Below, piece by piece: positions 1 through 9,389 of a DNA stretch of 64,000 bases. Below the pieces are notes generated by a model. It had not been told where the DNA came from, made no database searches, and worked only from the letters and a program-made list of their open reading frames with translations. The stretch's first letter is position 1, and every line of letters begins with the position of its first letter. This DNA comes from Bacteroidia bacterium (GTDB taxonomy: Bacteria; Bacteroidota; Bacteroidia; J057; JADKCL01), in the NCBI GenBank assembly GCA_020635905.1, contig JACJYV010000007.1, positions 565,367 through 629,366 on the forward strand, in the 5' to 3' direction. A program made the position numbers and the translations under genes.

Positions 1-219
1 ATTATTTTCGTTGATGGTGACATAGATATCCGTGGCAAAACCCGCCATGGCCTCGTCGATCGAGTTGTCAACCACTTCGTAAACCAGGTGATGCAATCCT
101 CTTTCGCCTACATCTCCAATGTACATGGCCGGACGCATCCGAACCGCTTCCAACCCCTCCAGGACTGTGATATTTGACGCGGAATAACTGTTGTCTTTTT
201 CTTTATTTTCTTCACTCAT
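1..219 (-). CDS. gyrB: DNA gyrase subunit B, N-terminal fragment (runs off the window)
   Basis: The reverse strand from 219 down to 1 encodes 73 residues. They include VLEGLEAVRMRPAMYIGD, GLHHLVYEVVDNSIDEA and a following acidic patch, which is the start of the GHKL ATPase domain of GyrB. VVDNSIDEA carries the ATP/Mg-binding Asn and catalytic Glu. GyrB forms the A2B2 gyrase that introduces negative supercoils. The close relative ParE shares these motifs, but YIGDVGERGLHHLVYE is more GyrB-like. The gene is cut by the window edge. The ATG at 217-219 fits the usual short acidic N-terminus. Identity is firm at family level. Confidence 0.93.
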   Translation of the reverse strand, partial: MSEENKEKDNSYSASNITVLEGLEAVRMRPAMYIGDVGERGLHHLVYEVVDNSIDEAMAGFATDIYVTINENN

Positions 220-274
220 TGGTCAAGTTGTTAAACCGAAAATGTTGTTAGTGTATAGTTTATTTAATGCAACG

Positions 275-282
275 CAAATTTA
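275..282 (-). promoter_or_regulatory. Possible -7 promoter box for gyrB
   Basis: The reverse strand reads TAAATTTG here, an exact match to the Bacteroidota -7 consensus TAnnTTTG, about 55 bp upstream of the gyrB ATG. No well-spaced -33 TTG was found, so this is tentative. A small perfect hairpin (cccgtt / aacggg, 301-317) lies just upstream. Confidence 0.35.
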
Positions 283-351
283 ACCTTATTAATGCAGATA
301 CCCGTTGCCAAAACGGGCGATTTATCCACATAAAAATGGGAAAAACCCGTT

Positions 352-1185
352 TCAGAACTCCACAGAAAGGCTGTCCAGGGTCCAGTTGAGGGTGGTGAAA
401 ATGCCCAATCCACCTTCAATGTTGGAGATCACAGGAGCGGGCTCTGCAATAGGGCTCCCTGCCGATCTGCGGGCCGTACTGACCGAGACCAGAAAGTCGT
501 AATGGGCCCGGGTCAGAGCATATAATCTGACTTTTACCTGGTCGTGGTTGGGGAATTTGTAACTGGAGGAAATGGCCACTTCCTGGCCGTTGGCCAGGGC
601 GTCGGAAAAACTGCGACTCCAGTTTTTAGAACTGTCGCTGGTGATGGTGATGCGGTAATGATTGCCAGAGGCCGCAGGATCCGTAAAATTGGTGATGATG
701 CGTGCTTCATCTTTGCCGTCGTTGAATGATTGAAGGGAATCAATGGGAACCGTGGGCTCAAAATGGGTAACTGAGGTCACCACCCGTCCGGCTCCGTCTT
801 CCACCCGCAAAAAATAATCTGTATCGTAGTACAGCTTCACCTTTTTGCCCACATAGTCAAAATTGACCGGGTCGTAATTCAGGGTGTCGGTCACATCGGC
901 ATAGGAAAGGACCACGGTGGCCTGCTGAATCACGGGAAAATCTACGGGCGCAAAATAGGACTGGCTCTCGGTCAGCAACACCCGGGCTTTTTTGTCGGGT
1001 TTGAGGTAGGCCTCCACCACCAGTTTGTTTTCGTATTCTCCCAGGTCCAGATCAATGACAGGAGGTTGGCCACAACTATAAAGCAGAAACAGCCACAAGC
1101 TGCAAGCTGCGAGCTGCGAGCTTTTTTTGAGCTTCGGGCTTCTGGCTGCGAGCTTCGGGCTTTTTATGGTGGAATCCTTCAACAT
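352..1185 (-). CDS. DUF4249 family lipoprotein
   Basis: A 277-residue protein. A hydrophobic stretch (LWLFLLYSCG, about residues 30-39) ends in a lipobox, so it should be a lipid-anchored envelope protein. The remainder is beta-rich with the DUF4249 pattern (ENKLVVEAYL near the N-terminus, repeated strand-forming segments, Trp-containing C-terminus). DUF4249 genes in Bacteroidota typically sit directly after a TonB-dependent receptor, as here. They are thought to be its surface or periplasmic partner; the substrate is unknown. Oddly, the first 30 or so residues are Lys/Ser/Leu repeats encoded by the same low-complexity words that fill the upstream spacer, and the ATG lies in the first copy of a 91-bp tandem repeat. 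The long n-region is therefore repeat-derived. Confidence 0.82.
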   Translation of the reverse strand: MLKDSTIKSPKLAARSPKLKKSSQLAACSLWLFLLYSCGQPPVIDLDLGEYENKLVVEAYLKPDKKARVLLTESQSYFAPVDFPVIQQATVVLSYADVTDTLNYDPVNFDYVGKKVKLYYDTDYFLRVEDGAGRVVTSVTHFEPTVPIDSLQSFNDGKDEARIITNFTDPAASGNHYRITITSDSSKNWSRSFSDALANGQEVAISSSYKFPNHDQVKVRLYALTRAHYDFLVSVSTARRSAGSPIAEPAPVISNIEGGLGIFTTLNWTLDSLSVEF

Positions 1186-1399
1186 TTTCTCTATTCTCTT
1201 ATCTCTAACATCTAAATTTTAGTTGCGAGCTTTTGGCTTCGAGCTTCGAGCTTTTTATGGTGGAATCCTTCAACATTTTCTCTATTCTCTTATCTCTAAC
1301 ATCTAAATTTTAGTTGCGAGCTTTTGGCTTCGAGCTTCGAGCTTTTTATGGTGGAATCCTTCAACATTTTCTCTATTCTCTTATCTCTAACATCTAACA
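1161..1399. repeat. 91-bp tandem repeat, about 2.6 copies
   Basis: The word tttttatggtggaatcc recurs at 1161, 1252 and 1343, exactly 91 bp apart, and copies 1 to 3 are virtually identical until the last diverges near 1399. The first copy contains the start codon of the DUF4249 gene (1183-1185). Copies 2 and 3 keep the same initiation region and would encode 23-residue mini-ORFs on the minus strand (1205-1276 and 1296-1367), each closed by TAG. The repeat lies in the spacer between receptor and lipoprotein genes. Confidence 0.95.
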
Positions 1400-1415
1400 T
1401 CTATCATCTAACCAT

Positions 1416-3734
1416 CTAAAATGAAAAATTCCAGGCCACAGAAGGCAAAATCGGGAAAAGCGAGACTTTGCGGGCCACGATCTTTTCCAGGTACCCGTCG
1501 GGATTCCAGACTTCGTCGTAGTAGATAAAGTAGGTGTTGCGGCGGTTGTAGGCATTATAAACGCTCAAAGTGAGCGAATGTTGGTCTTTTTCGGGTTTTA
1601 TGTGCCAGGTGAGTCCCAGGTCGAGGCGATGGTAAGCAGGCATACGGTAACTGTTGCGGCGGATGTAATCGGGTACCACGGTAGGCTCGGGGCGGAAAAA
1701 ATCCAGGTAAAAAAAGCGCCCGGGAGCGAAGGTGACCGCATTGCCTGTGCCATAAATCCAGGTGGCTGAAACGGTGAAACGGGGCGAAATCTCGTAATTG
1801 CCGACCAGGGAAATATCGTGGCGGCGGTCGTACTTATTGGGGTAGGGGAGGCCTCCGTTGAGTTCGGCCACCTTGCGGTAAGACCAGCTCAGGGTATAGG
1901 CGATCCAGCCCGTAAACTTGCCCGTACGCTTGCGCAGCATGATTTCTGAGCCATAGCTCCACCCAATGCCCTGCACGATGCTGCTGTCGAGTTCATCCGG
2001 GCGGAAGGCGCTGGCGCCTTCTGCAAATTCAGACTGGTGCTGAAAATACTTCCCAAAGGCTTCCCAATTGATATCCAGCCAGTCCAGCGGCACCCAGGAA
2101 AGGCCCGTTGCCACCTGATCGCTGATACCCGGCTGCACATTGACGGTGGTCGGGTACCAGATATCCGTGGGAAGTGACACGGCAGAGTTGGAAACGAGGT
2201 GGATGTACTGCACCATGCGGCTGTAGCTGGCCTTGTAGCTCAGGTTGTCGCGCAGGCGGTAGAGGTAGGAAATGCGGGGTTCAGGATTGAAATAATTGGT
2301 GTCTTTGGGGGTGAAATTGGAAAGGCGCAGCCCCAGACTCAGCTTGGAACGGGCCGAAAAGGTAATGTCGTCGGAAAAATAGGCCGCCGCTTCGTGGCTG
2401 TAATAGTATTTACCCGCTTCGAGTTTGAAACCTGTGTTTTTGATTTCCCCGCTCAGACTGCGCGGGGTAAGGGTATGGTAAGTATGCTGGTAGCCAAAGC
2501 GGATAAAGTGTTTATTATTAGGGAAATAATCAAAATCAGCTTTGAGGGTCAGGTCCTTGATGGTAGAGTAAATGCGGGCTTCAAAACTGGTGTATTCGTT
2601 GGTGATGTTGTAGTTGAAATGGCTGAAAATGGCGGTGGTATTGAGAAAAAGGCGGTCGCTAAACAGGTGATTCCAGCGCAGACTGGCGGTCGTGTTGCCC
2701 CAGTTGAAGTTGAGGGCGTAGGCGCCGCTGCTGTAGTTGAAAACGTCCTTTCCGTGGTAGGCGCTGGCGTAGAGGTGATCCTTTTTGCCCAGCTCAAAAT
2801 TCATCTTTCCGTTCAGGTCGTAGAAAAAGTAATCGGGAATTTTTTCCCAATTGGGTTTGTCTGCCTTGATTTTGTTGAGTTCGCGGGTAAAAATATCCAC
2901 GTAGGTGCGGCGTCCGGCAATCATGAATGAGGCCTTGTCTTTGAGCAGGGGACCTTCCAAAGTGGCACGGGAAGAAATCAGGCCCAAACCGCCGGTCAGT
3001 TGGTATTTTTTCTGGTTTCCCTCCTTCATTTGCACATCCAGCACAGAGGATAGGCGCCCGCCAAATTTGGCGGGAAAGGCACCTTTGTACAGTTCCAGGT
3101 TGCGCACGGCGTCGCCATTGAAAATGCTGAAAAAGCCGAAGAGGTGGGAGGAATTGTACACGGGAGCTCCATCAAGCAGGATGAGATTCTGGTCAGAGGC
3201 GCCGCCTCTGACGTGAAGTCCCGTACTGCCTTCTGAACCTGATTGCACCCCAGGCAAAAGCAGGATGGTTTTCATGATGTCCACCTCGCCCATGAAGGCA
3301 GGAATGCCTTTGATCAGGTCGATGGACATTTTTTCCACGCTCATTTGGTTGCGGGAAAGCAGTTCCTCCTTGGCATCGTCCGTGATGGTGACACCCTCGA
3401 GTTCGACGGTTTTTTCGTTCAGTTCGAGGTTTAGGGTGGTGTCTTTTTTGAGTAAAAAACGGTGAATCTGCGGTTCCATGCCCCCAAAATTGATTTGCAA
3501 AGTAATGGTGTCGGCGGGCAGGCGCAGGCTGAAATATCCGTAGGAATTGGTCATGGCCCCGGTCTGGTGGCTGGGCGCCAGCACGGTCACGCCCGGCAGG
3601 GCTTCGCCCGAACTTCCGTCGGTGACATAGCCTGAAACGGACCAGGTTTGCGCGAAAAGGGTTGAAATCCCACCCAAAAGCAGGAAAACAGTCCAAAAAG
3701 CAAGCCTCAAAACAACCCTCAAATTTTGTCGCAT
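1416..3734 (-). CDS. TonB-dependent outer membrane receptor with carboxypeptidase-like N-domain
   Basis: A 772-residue outer membrane transporter that uses TonB energy to import a ligand. Signal peptide (MRQNLRVVLRLAFWTVFLLL..FAQ), then a CarboxypepD_reg-like domain (about 30-115; SGYVTDGSSGEALPGVTV), then a plug domain (about 140-240; VRGGASDQNLILLDGAPVYN), then a 22-strand barrel ending in Phe (VAWNFSF). An in-frame ATG exists at 3869, but the 45 extra residues would precede the signal peptide, so 3734 is preferred. A weak TTG (3772-3774) -N20- TATTTTCA promoter sits just before this start. The DUF4249 gene follows on the same strand after about 230 bp. The ligand cannot be read from sequence. 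Confidence 0.92.
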   Translation of the reverse strand: MRQNLRVVLRLAFWTVFLLLGGISTLFAQTWSVSGYVTDGSSGEALPGVTVLAPSHQTGAMTNSYGYFSLRLPADTITLQINFGGMEPQIHRFLLKKDTTLNLELNEKTVELEGVTITDDAKEELLSRNQMSVEKMSIDLIKGIPAFMGEVDIMKTILLLPGVQSGSEGSTGLHVRGGASDQNLILLDGAPVYNSSHLFGFFSIFNGDAVRNLELYKGAFPAKFGGRLSSVLDVQMKEGNQKKYQLTGGLGLISSRATLEGPLLKDKASFMIAGRRTYVDIFTRELNKIKADKPNWEKIPDYFFYDLNGKMNFELGKKDHLYASAYHGKDVFNYSSGAYALNFNWGNTTASLRWNHLFSDRLFLNTTAIFSHFNYNITNEYTSFEARIYSTIKDLTLKADFDYFPNNKHFIRFGYQHTYHTLTPRSLSGEIKNTGFKLEAGKYYYSHEAAAYFSDDITFSARSKLSLGLRLSNFTPKDTNYFNPEPRISYLYRLRDNLSYKASYSRMVQYIHLVSNSAVSLPTDIWYPTTVNVQPGISDQVATGLSWVPLDWLDINWEAFGKYFQHQSEFAEGASAFRPDELDSSIVQGIGWSYGSEIMLRKRTGKFTGWIAYTLSWSYRKVAELNGGLPYPNKYDRRHDISLVGNYEISPRFTVSATWIYGTGNAVTFAPGRFFYLDFFRPEPTVVPDYIRRNSYRMPAYHRLDLGLTWHIKPEKDQHSLTLSVYNAYNRRNTYFIYYDEVWNPDGYLEKIVARKVSLFPILPSVAWNFSF

Positions 3735-3979
3735 ATAAAAAGCTGAAAATACGGAATCTGAGGGGGGATTGCAAGATGAGTTGCCATCCTGTATCCCGGC
3801 CAAAGTTGGTGCCGAAAAGTTCCTGTTTTTGAGGATTCCGGGATTCCCCAAAACTCGTTTATCCTTCAATTGGCCTCACCCAATAAGTCAATCCATGCGC
3901 CTGAATAATTCTTACCCGCGGAAAGATTGGATTGCTGACTTTTATCATACTTTTTCTTGTTTAACAAATCCCTCATCCC

Positions 3980-6900
3980 ATGATTCGAAATTGCTCTGTT
4001 TGGCTGGTTGTAATTTTCTTCAGCCTGTTTCTCGCGGCTAAGGCCCAAATCCCTTCCCCGGTTGCTTACTGGGATTTTGAATGTGAAAATATGCCCTGGT
4101 TGGACGTTGCCCATCCTCAGGCTGATTACTCCATCACTTATCCTCCCAATGGTTCAGGTTGGTGGAACACTGGTCCAGGGAATATGTACAGACATGACGG
4201 GATGGTTGGGAATTATCTGGAATATGATCATGTTTATGACCTTTATTTGCAAAAACTTCAGACTGGGGAGTTTCCAAATGTGATGAACCCGGATGGGTTT
4301 ACCTGCGAAATGCTTTTCAGGGCTCACCAACCCTTTTCTCAAACCTGGTTGGTTTTCCTCCCAAACCGCCTCCGCTTTCAATTGGGAATTGATGTGTCAT
4401 CTCTGACCGTTACCTATGATGACATGTCTTCCCAGGATTTCGATGTAAACATGAATGGAGCAGGCAGGCTTGATCCTGCTTATTATGGGGACGGCAACTG
4501 GCACCACTTCGCCATCAGGTATGAGTTTTTTGCTTCCCAAAACCAGGGTGTGGTAGAGGTTTTTGTGGATGGAGCCCTGATCCCGGAATTCACCTTTCCT
4601 CTGACCAGACGGCTGAACACCCAGGGGGTGAGTGAGTTGTACCTGTCAAAAATTATTATCCGAAACACCCACCGGGATCTGGATGAATTTATCGTTTACG
4701 ATGAGGCCATTCCAAGGGGGCTGATTTGCCGACACTTTCAGGATGCCATGCAGGGTAACCACTATTGTTTGGATTGCGCCCCCGAAAATTTGCCCTGTGC
4801 TGTGGAACCTGAGTACGAGCTGGTCAGGGATGAAAATGAATTTCCGATCGGGTACGACATTCAAAATCCGCCAGCTTCGCTGACGGATGTAATGAATCAA
4901 GGGCTGAAAGCCCTGCCCAGTCAATTGGTGGCATACGCCGGACCCCGGTACAGATTTGATAAAAAAATGCCTCAAAATCAGCAGTTTGTAGGATATGATC
5001 CTTTTTTGGGGCCGCCCAATGAATATACTGATGTAATGGTGGAGTTGGCTACCAACTGGCATTATTCCTATTTTTTGGGAGGCCTCAGCGAAGTATCGCC
5101 CAATCCGGGCACCAACCTGTATCTGGACGCCCTGGTGGCACAGTCAGGTAATTTCAACTCTTTTCAGGCCATCTCAAACTGGAATCGGTCAGGATCCACG
5201 GTGGGGGTCAATTACCCGCAAAACCTGAATCCTGCCACTCACCTCAAGTTAAATTCAGGTGCTGGTCCCTCTCAGTTTATTACTTTCAACTCCGGGGCAA
5301 AAATAACTTTGGGAGATGATTGTATCAGCAAAGGAACCCTTTCTCCAAGGATGTCTTCGGCGCCAGCCATTGCAGATGGAAATTATTACAACACCAAATT
5401 GCAGCAACTTGAAAGCCGCATTGGCACCCAGGTTAGTTTGATTTTGGAGAACGGAGAGCAGGCCCCCTTTGCTATGGGTGAACTTGATTACCAGCAAATG
5501 CGTGGAAATACATCAATGGGTTATTTTCCTGCAGCCCAAAGTTGCACAACCCAGACCACAACCCAATTCGGGTTTGACGCCCTTTCTATTAATTATTACC
5601 ATGCAAATTATTTGGGGGGAATCCCTCAGAATCATACCACGGCACTTTGGAGGGAGTTTCTTTCAAAAGAAAAATCCCGGCTTCGGGAGGCATACCGCGA
5701 TGCCCTGATCGGTGCAGCCCCAAACCGGGCAACCTTTTTGTATTATGATGTGGGGGGAGCCTCACCCTTTGAATACGAATTTACTGCAGATGTTACGCAA
5801 ATGAATGCCATTGCCAGCCCTTCCGGGCAGTATCATTATCCCACTCCCTACTTTTATCCCCAGCGACCCCAATACTGGTTTACAGGGGTTACGGCTGCCC
5901 TTGGCCTCCGTACCATGACTATTGCGCGGAATAAAGAACTTGCGACCCCTGTGCCTCATCCTTACTTCACCCCGGCCGTTTCGGCCGGGTATGACGACGG
6001 TCACCAGGAGATTTCGAGTAGTGTGCCCGACATAGACATGATCCGTCCCGGACAGTATCTGGGGCTTTTGAAAAACCTTGCCGTTTGGGGAGGGGAATTT
6101 TTTCAGGCATTTATGTATCATGTTCCAACGGTTCATTACCACCACCGGGCCATGTATGGTTGGCAATATGCCCCCCCATCCTATGCTCAGGCTGTCATGT
6201 CACGGTTCGAGGAACTCTATTATCACAGCAATCTCCTTATCGGGGATTTTGGACAGACTTACCCCGACGGGGTTTTGGGCGCCCAGGGAGGTTATCGCTT
6301 CTGGGGAGGAAATCCGCGGTTTTTTATCTCAGCCCGCCAATCGGATCCCAGTTTTGGAAATACAGGGACCTACCTGATCTCGGCTTCCATTCAGAACTAC
6401 CTTACAGATAATTATAAGTTGCAATTACCTAATAATCAACCTTATGGGATTTCAAGCGAATTGGAAGATGTCACTACCATCAATCTCACCGGGGTGCCAT
6501 ATCCCCTGACTTTTGGTCTGAGGAAACAAGGAAGTACCTACATTTTTGATCAGTCAGTGACCGGGAGCGAGGTTTTCTACCAACTGGATAAATGGCATGA
6601 ATACAGCCATCCTGAACGCTGGAGCAAAGATATTTTCATGGAGGCCGAGGTTTTTGACCTGAATCACAGTACCCAGGGGAATCCATTGATGAAAATTGCT
6701 ACAGAGGATTTTACCGGGCAAAATATATCAGATGGAGATTTTCGAAATTACACCACCTATATGGATGCCAGCGGGTTTGTTTCGGCAAATGATATTCCCA
6801 ATCTCAGATACGACTTTTTCCCGAAAGACAATGGCACCAACCAGCCCCATGAATTTATGGTAAGGGTCAGGACCAATGGGAGCGCAACCGGGCTTACCGC

Positions 6901-9220
6901 CCAGCTTTTTGAACCCAACGGAGGGGTACGCCTGGCAGATTTTTTTGTAAAAATCCCAGCCTCTCAAACCTGCTGGACCTGGATTGACGTGGGCTCACTG
7001 GATTTCTATAATCTGCCTCCCGGATTTGCACCCTACCGCATTATGATTCAGCCAGGTAATCAGTTTTTGGAAATAGATCAGCTGGCCGTGGTCAGTCAGG
7101 CTACTGCAACCTCGCTAAGCAATCAGGGGGCCCCATTTTCTGCTACGGTGCTGGCTTCACCTCCTGCGAGTATTTGCCCGGGCGAATCAATCAACATTCC
7201 CTTCGCCTTTCAGGGAGTTCCTCCCTTTGCCCTGAGCTTTCTTTTTGATGACGGAACGAATTCGCCAGTGACCATGCATATCCGCGACATCCAGACCAAT
7301 AATTATACTTTTACTTATCAGGTTCCAGCTACAGGAACCCTTTATCTTACCCGTGCAGGTGATGCAAATTGCCATGAACTTAGATCAGAAAAATGGTCAA
7401 TCAAGGTGAAGCACGCTACGACCCCCGTGATCGCTCCCGGGCCAGTGGTTCAACTTTGCAATGGCCAATCCATCAATCTTACCACCGGAAGTTTTAATTC
7501 TTATCAATGGTCAGATGGCGCAACCACCCAGAATAATCTTATTTCAGAGCCAGGAAATTACTGGGTGGAAGCAATTTCCAATGGCTGTCCAATGAGATCC
7601 TCCTGTGTGGAGGTGCGTAGGGTACAACCCGAAGTTACCCTTTCCGCGGCTCCCCCGGTCTGTACCGGACAGGCATTTAACCTTTCCACTCCTGTCCAGA
7701 ATGTCAGTTATACCTGGTTTCACAATGGATCCCAGGTGTGCCCGACCTGTACCACTGTTCTGCCTGCTAATGGCGGTGGAACCTACTCTCTTACGGTTGT
7801 GGATGCCAATGGCTGCGCCGGGACCACCACTATGGATATTCCTGAAATGAGGCCTGTAATTGAGGATTTTGGCTACATTTGCACGGGCGACAATGTGCTT
7901 GATCTGACTCCCTACGGCTATCCGTCAGGAGGGACCTGGAGCGTTGGCACGCCCAATCAGGCTGCACTGACGGGAAATCTGCTTGATCCTTCCCTGCTTG
8001 TACCCAATGTGCCGCTTTCCCTGAGTTATACCGCAGTATTGCCTTATAATTGCGTGGGTACGGAAACAGTTTTTATTGAGGTTATGGCCAATTGTTGCAA
8101 TAACCAGGCTCTTTGCGATCTTCGGGGAGCCAACCTGGTGCCCAATTTCAGTTTTGATGCAACCATTTGCCCGGTCAATACCAGTTTTTATTCCCCTCTG
8201 AACCTGGATTGCAGTCAATCCGCCACTCTGAATCCAGGCAATTATGCTCTTTTCCAGGCATTCACTTTTTCGGGAAATACCATCTTTGATCATTTTGGCA
8301 ACGCGGGTAGTCAGTTTGTGGTGGCTAATGTTGCTCCTTCTGCGACAACCTGCAATCTGTATCCGGCCACAGAAAATGTATGGGCTTTCGCTTTCCCAAG
8401 TACCCCGGGGCGTAACTACCTTGTGAGGGGCTGGATTAATAATATTTCACCCGGAACCATCGACTATCACCTGCTGGATCAGGTGCAATGTCAGCCCATT
8501 CTTTCTGGCACCCTGAGCGGCTCACCGACCTGGACTCCGTTTTGCGCCCAAATTCAAAGTATGGGAGAATCTTTCCTCACGGTGGCCATTGAAGTAACCC
8601 CAGGCGCCCTGATCGGGCTGGACGATATCATGATTGTGGAAGTGGGACCTGCGGTAGAGGTTTCACCTGCCTACCTGATGATTGACGAGGGAGCTGTTTG
8701 CACCCTTTCAGTTGTGAATCCATCCCTGAACCTGACTTATGACTGGTGTGTACAGCCCATCCTGGGTGCGCCCAATTTCCCAGGTTGTAATCCGGGAAAT
8801 CTCCTTGGCACGGGCAACAGCCTGATTCACACGGTTGGAAATTCGGAATTTATCCGGGTCTCGACCGAACAAGGTGGCTGCATTGCCTATGCTGATGCAG
8901 AAATATTTTCTGAAGTGCACAAAGATGATTCGCAGGCTGAAAATGGGGGAGGGATAAATGTGAACCCACCTCAATTTGCCCTGGAAGCCTTCCCCAATCC
9001 CACCCAGGGGACTGTAACTGTGCGGGTACATCAGGATCAGCCTGGAAAGTTTACTTTCAGATTGATCAACATGCTTGGCACCACCCTGCAATCTGGCAGT
9101 GAGTTTCTGGATGCCAATGGTGAACTCGAACTGGACCTTTCGGGATACAGCAAGGGAGTGTATTTTCTTCGGGGAGAATCTGCCAATCAAAGTTCTGCTC
9201 TGAGGCTGGTGAAGCAATAG
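3980..9220 (+). CDS. Giant secreted T9SS cargo protein with LamG-like N-domain
   Basis: 1746 residues. Signal peptide to about residue 23 (SLFLAAKAQ). A LamG/concanavalin A-like domain occupies roughly 28-260 (WHHFAIRYEF, VVEVFVDGALI). Residues about 270-950 form a large region I cannot assign. It is rich in aromatic residues and has acidic/Trp motifs (FLYYDVGGASPFEYEF, AVWGGEFFQAFMYH) suggestive of a carbohydrate-active fold, but no catalytic signature is secure. About 1050-1420 are Cys-paired Ig-like/SprB-like modules. The last 80 or so residues (LEAFPNPTQGTVTVRV ... YSKGVYFLRG) are a type A T9SS sorting domain, so it should be exported and probably surface-attached. It is monocistronic with its own terminator. 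The function is unknown. Confidence 0.85.
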   Translation: MIRNCSVWLVVIFFSLFLAAKAQIPSPVAYWDFECENMPWLDVAHPQADYSITYPPNGSGWWNTGPGNMYRHDGMVGNYLEYDHVYDLYLQKLQTGEFPNVMNPDGFTCEMLFRAHQPFSQTWLVFLPNRLRFQLGIDVSSLTVTYDDMSSQDFDVNMNGAGRLDPAYYGDGNWHHFAIRYEFFASQNQGVVEVFVDGALIPEFTFPLTRRLNTQGVSELYLSKIIIRNTHRDLDEFIVYDEAIPRGLICRHFQDAMQGNHYCLDCAPENLPCAVEPEYELVRDENEFPIGYDIQNPPASLTDVMNQGLKALPSQLVAYAGPRYRFDKKMPQNQQFVGYDPFLGPPNEYTDVMVELATNWHYSYFLGGLSEVSPNPGTNLYLDALVAQSGNFNSFQAISNWNRSGSTVGVNYPQNLNPATHLKLNSGAGPSQFITFNSGAKITLGDDCISKGTLSPRMSSAPAIADGNYYNTKLQQLESRIGTQVSLILENGEQAPFAMGELDYQQMRGNTSMGYFPAAQSCTTQTTTQFGFDALSINYYHANYLGGIPQNHTTALWREFLSKEKSRLREAYRDALIGAAPNRATFLYYDVGGASPFEYEFTADVTQMNAIASPSGQYHYPTPYFYPQRPQYWFTGVTAALGLRTMTIARNKELATPVPHPYFTPAVSAGYDDGHQEISSSVPDIDMIRPGQYLGLLKNLAVWGGEFFQAFMYHVPTVHYHHRAMYGWQYAPPSYAQAVMSRFEELYYHSNLLIGDFGQTYPDGVLGAQGGYRFWGGNPRFFISARQSDPSFGNTGTYLISASIQNYLTDNYKLQLPNNQPYGISSELEDVTTINLTGVPYPLTFGLRKQGSTYIFDQSVTGSEVFYQLDKWHEYSHPERWSKDIFMEAEVFDLNHSTQGNPLMKIATEDFTGQNISDGDFRNYTTYMDASGFVSANDIPNLRYDFFPKDNGTNQPHEFMVRVRTNGSATGLTAQLFEPNGGVRLADFFVKIPASQTCWTWIDVGSLDFYNLPPGFAPYRIMIQPGNQFLEIDQLAVVSQATATSLSNQGAPFSATVLASPPASICPGESINIPFAFQGVPPFALSFLFDDGTNSPVTMHIRDIQTNNYTFTYQVPATGTLYLTRAGDANCHELRSEKWSIKVKHATTPVIAPGPVVQLCNGQSINLTTGSFNSYQWSDGATTQNNLISEPGNYWVEAISNGCPMRSSCVEVRRVQPEVTLSAAPPVCTGQAFNLSTPVQNVSYTWFHNGSQVCPTCTTVLPANGGGTYSLTVVDANGCAGTTTMDIPEMRPVIEDFGYICTGDNVLDLTPYGYPSGGTWSVGTPNQAALTGNLLDPSLLVPNVPLSLSYTAVLPYNCVGTETVFIEVMANCCNNQALCDLRGANLVPNFSFDATICPVNTSFYSPLNLDCSQSATLNPGNYALFQAFTFSGNTIFDHFGNAGSQFVVANVAPSATTCNLYPATENVWAFAFPSTPGRNYLVRGWINNISPGTIDYHLLDQVQCQPILSGTLSGSPTWTPFCAQIQSMGESFLTVAIEVTPGALIGLDDIMIVEVGPAVEVSPAYLMIDEGAVCTLSVVNPSLNLTYDWCVQPILGAPNFPGCNPGNLLGTGNSLIHTVGNSEFIRVSTEQGGCIAYADAEIFSEVHKDDSQAENGGGINVNPPQFALEAFPNPTQGTVTVRVHQDQPGKFTFRLINMLGTTLQSGSEFLDANGELELDLSGYSKGVYFLRGESANQSSALRLVKQ

Positions 9221-9238
9221 AGAAAACTATGACCTTGG

Positions 9239-9285
9239 AATCCCCCTTGCGCCAATCTGGTGGAAGGGGGATTTCGGGGTTTTTG
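9239..9285 (+). terminator. Intrinsic terminator after the giant T9SS gene
   Basis: A perfect 10-bp stem (aatccccctt 9239-9248 with aagggggatt 9264-9273) is followed by a T-containing tract (tttcggggttttt). It lies 19 bp after the stop codon. Confidence 0.7.
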
Positions 9286-9389
9286 GAGGGTTTATTATTC
9301 ATTTCAATCCCTGTTTGCGCCTTTCTGCAGATTTTCAGAGATTGGGGAACGGTAAACCCAAAGTTTTGCCTTGCCTAAAAACCCACGTT

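Noticed and set aside
2199..2930. Long plus-strand ORF opposite the TonB receptor
   Set aside because: Its translation is Gly/Val-rich, without any family pattern, and it is antisense to a well-supported receptor gene.
3735..3869. 45-residue N-terminal extension of the TonB receptor
   Set aside because: The extension would place the signal peptide internally; the ATG at 3734 begins directly at the signal peptide.
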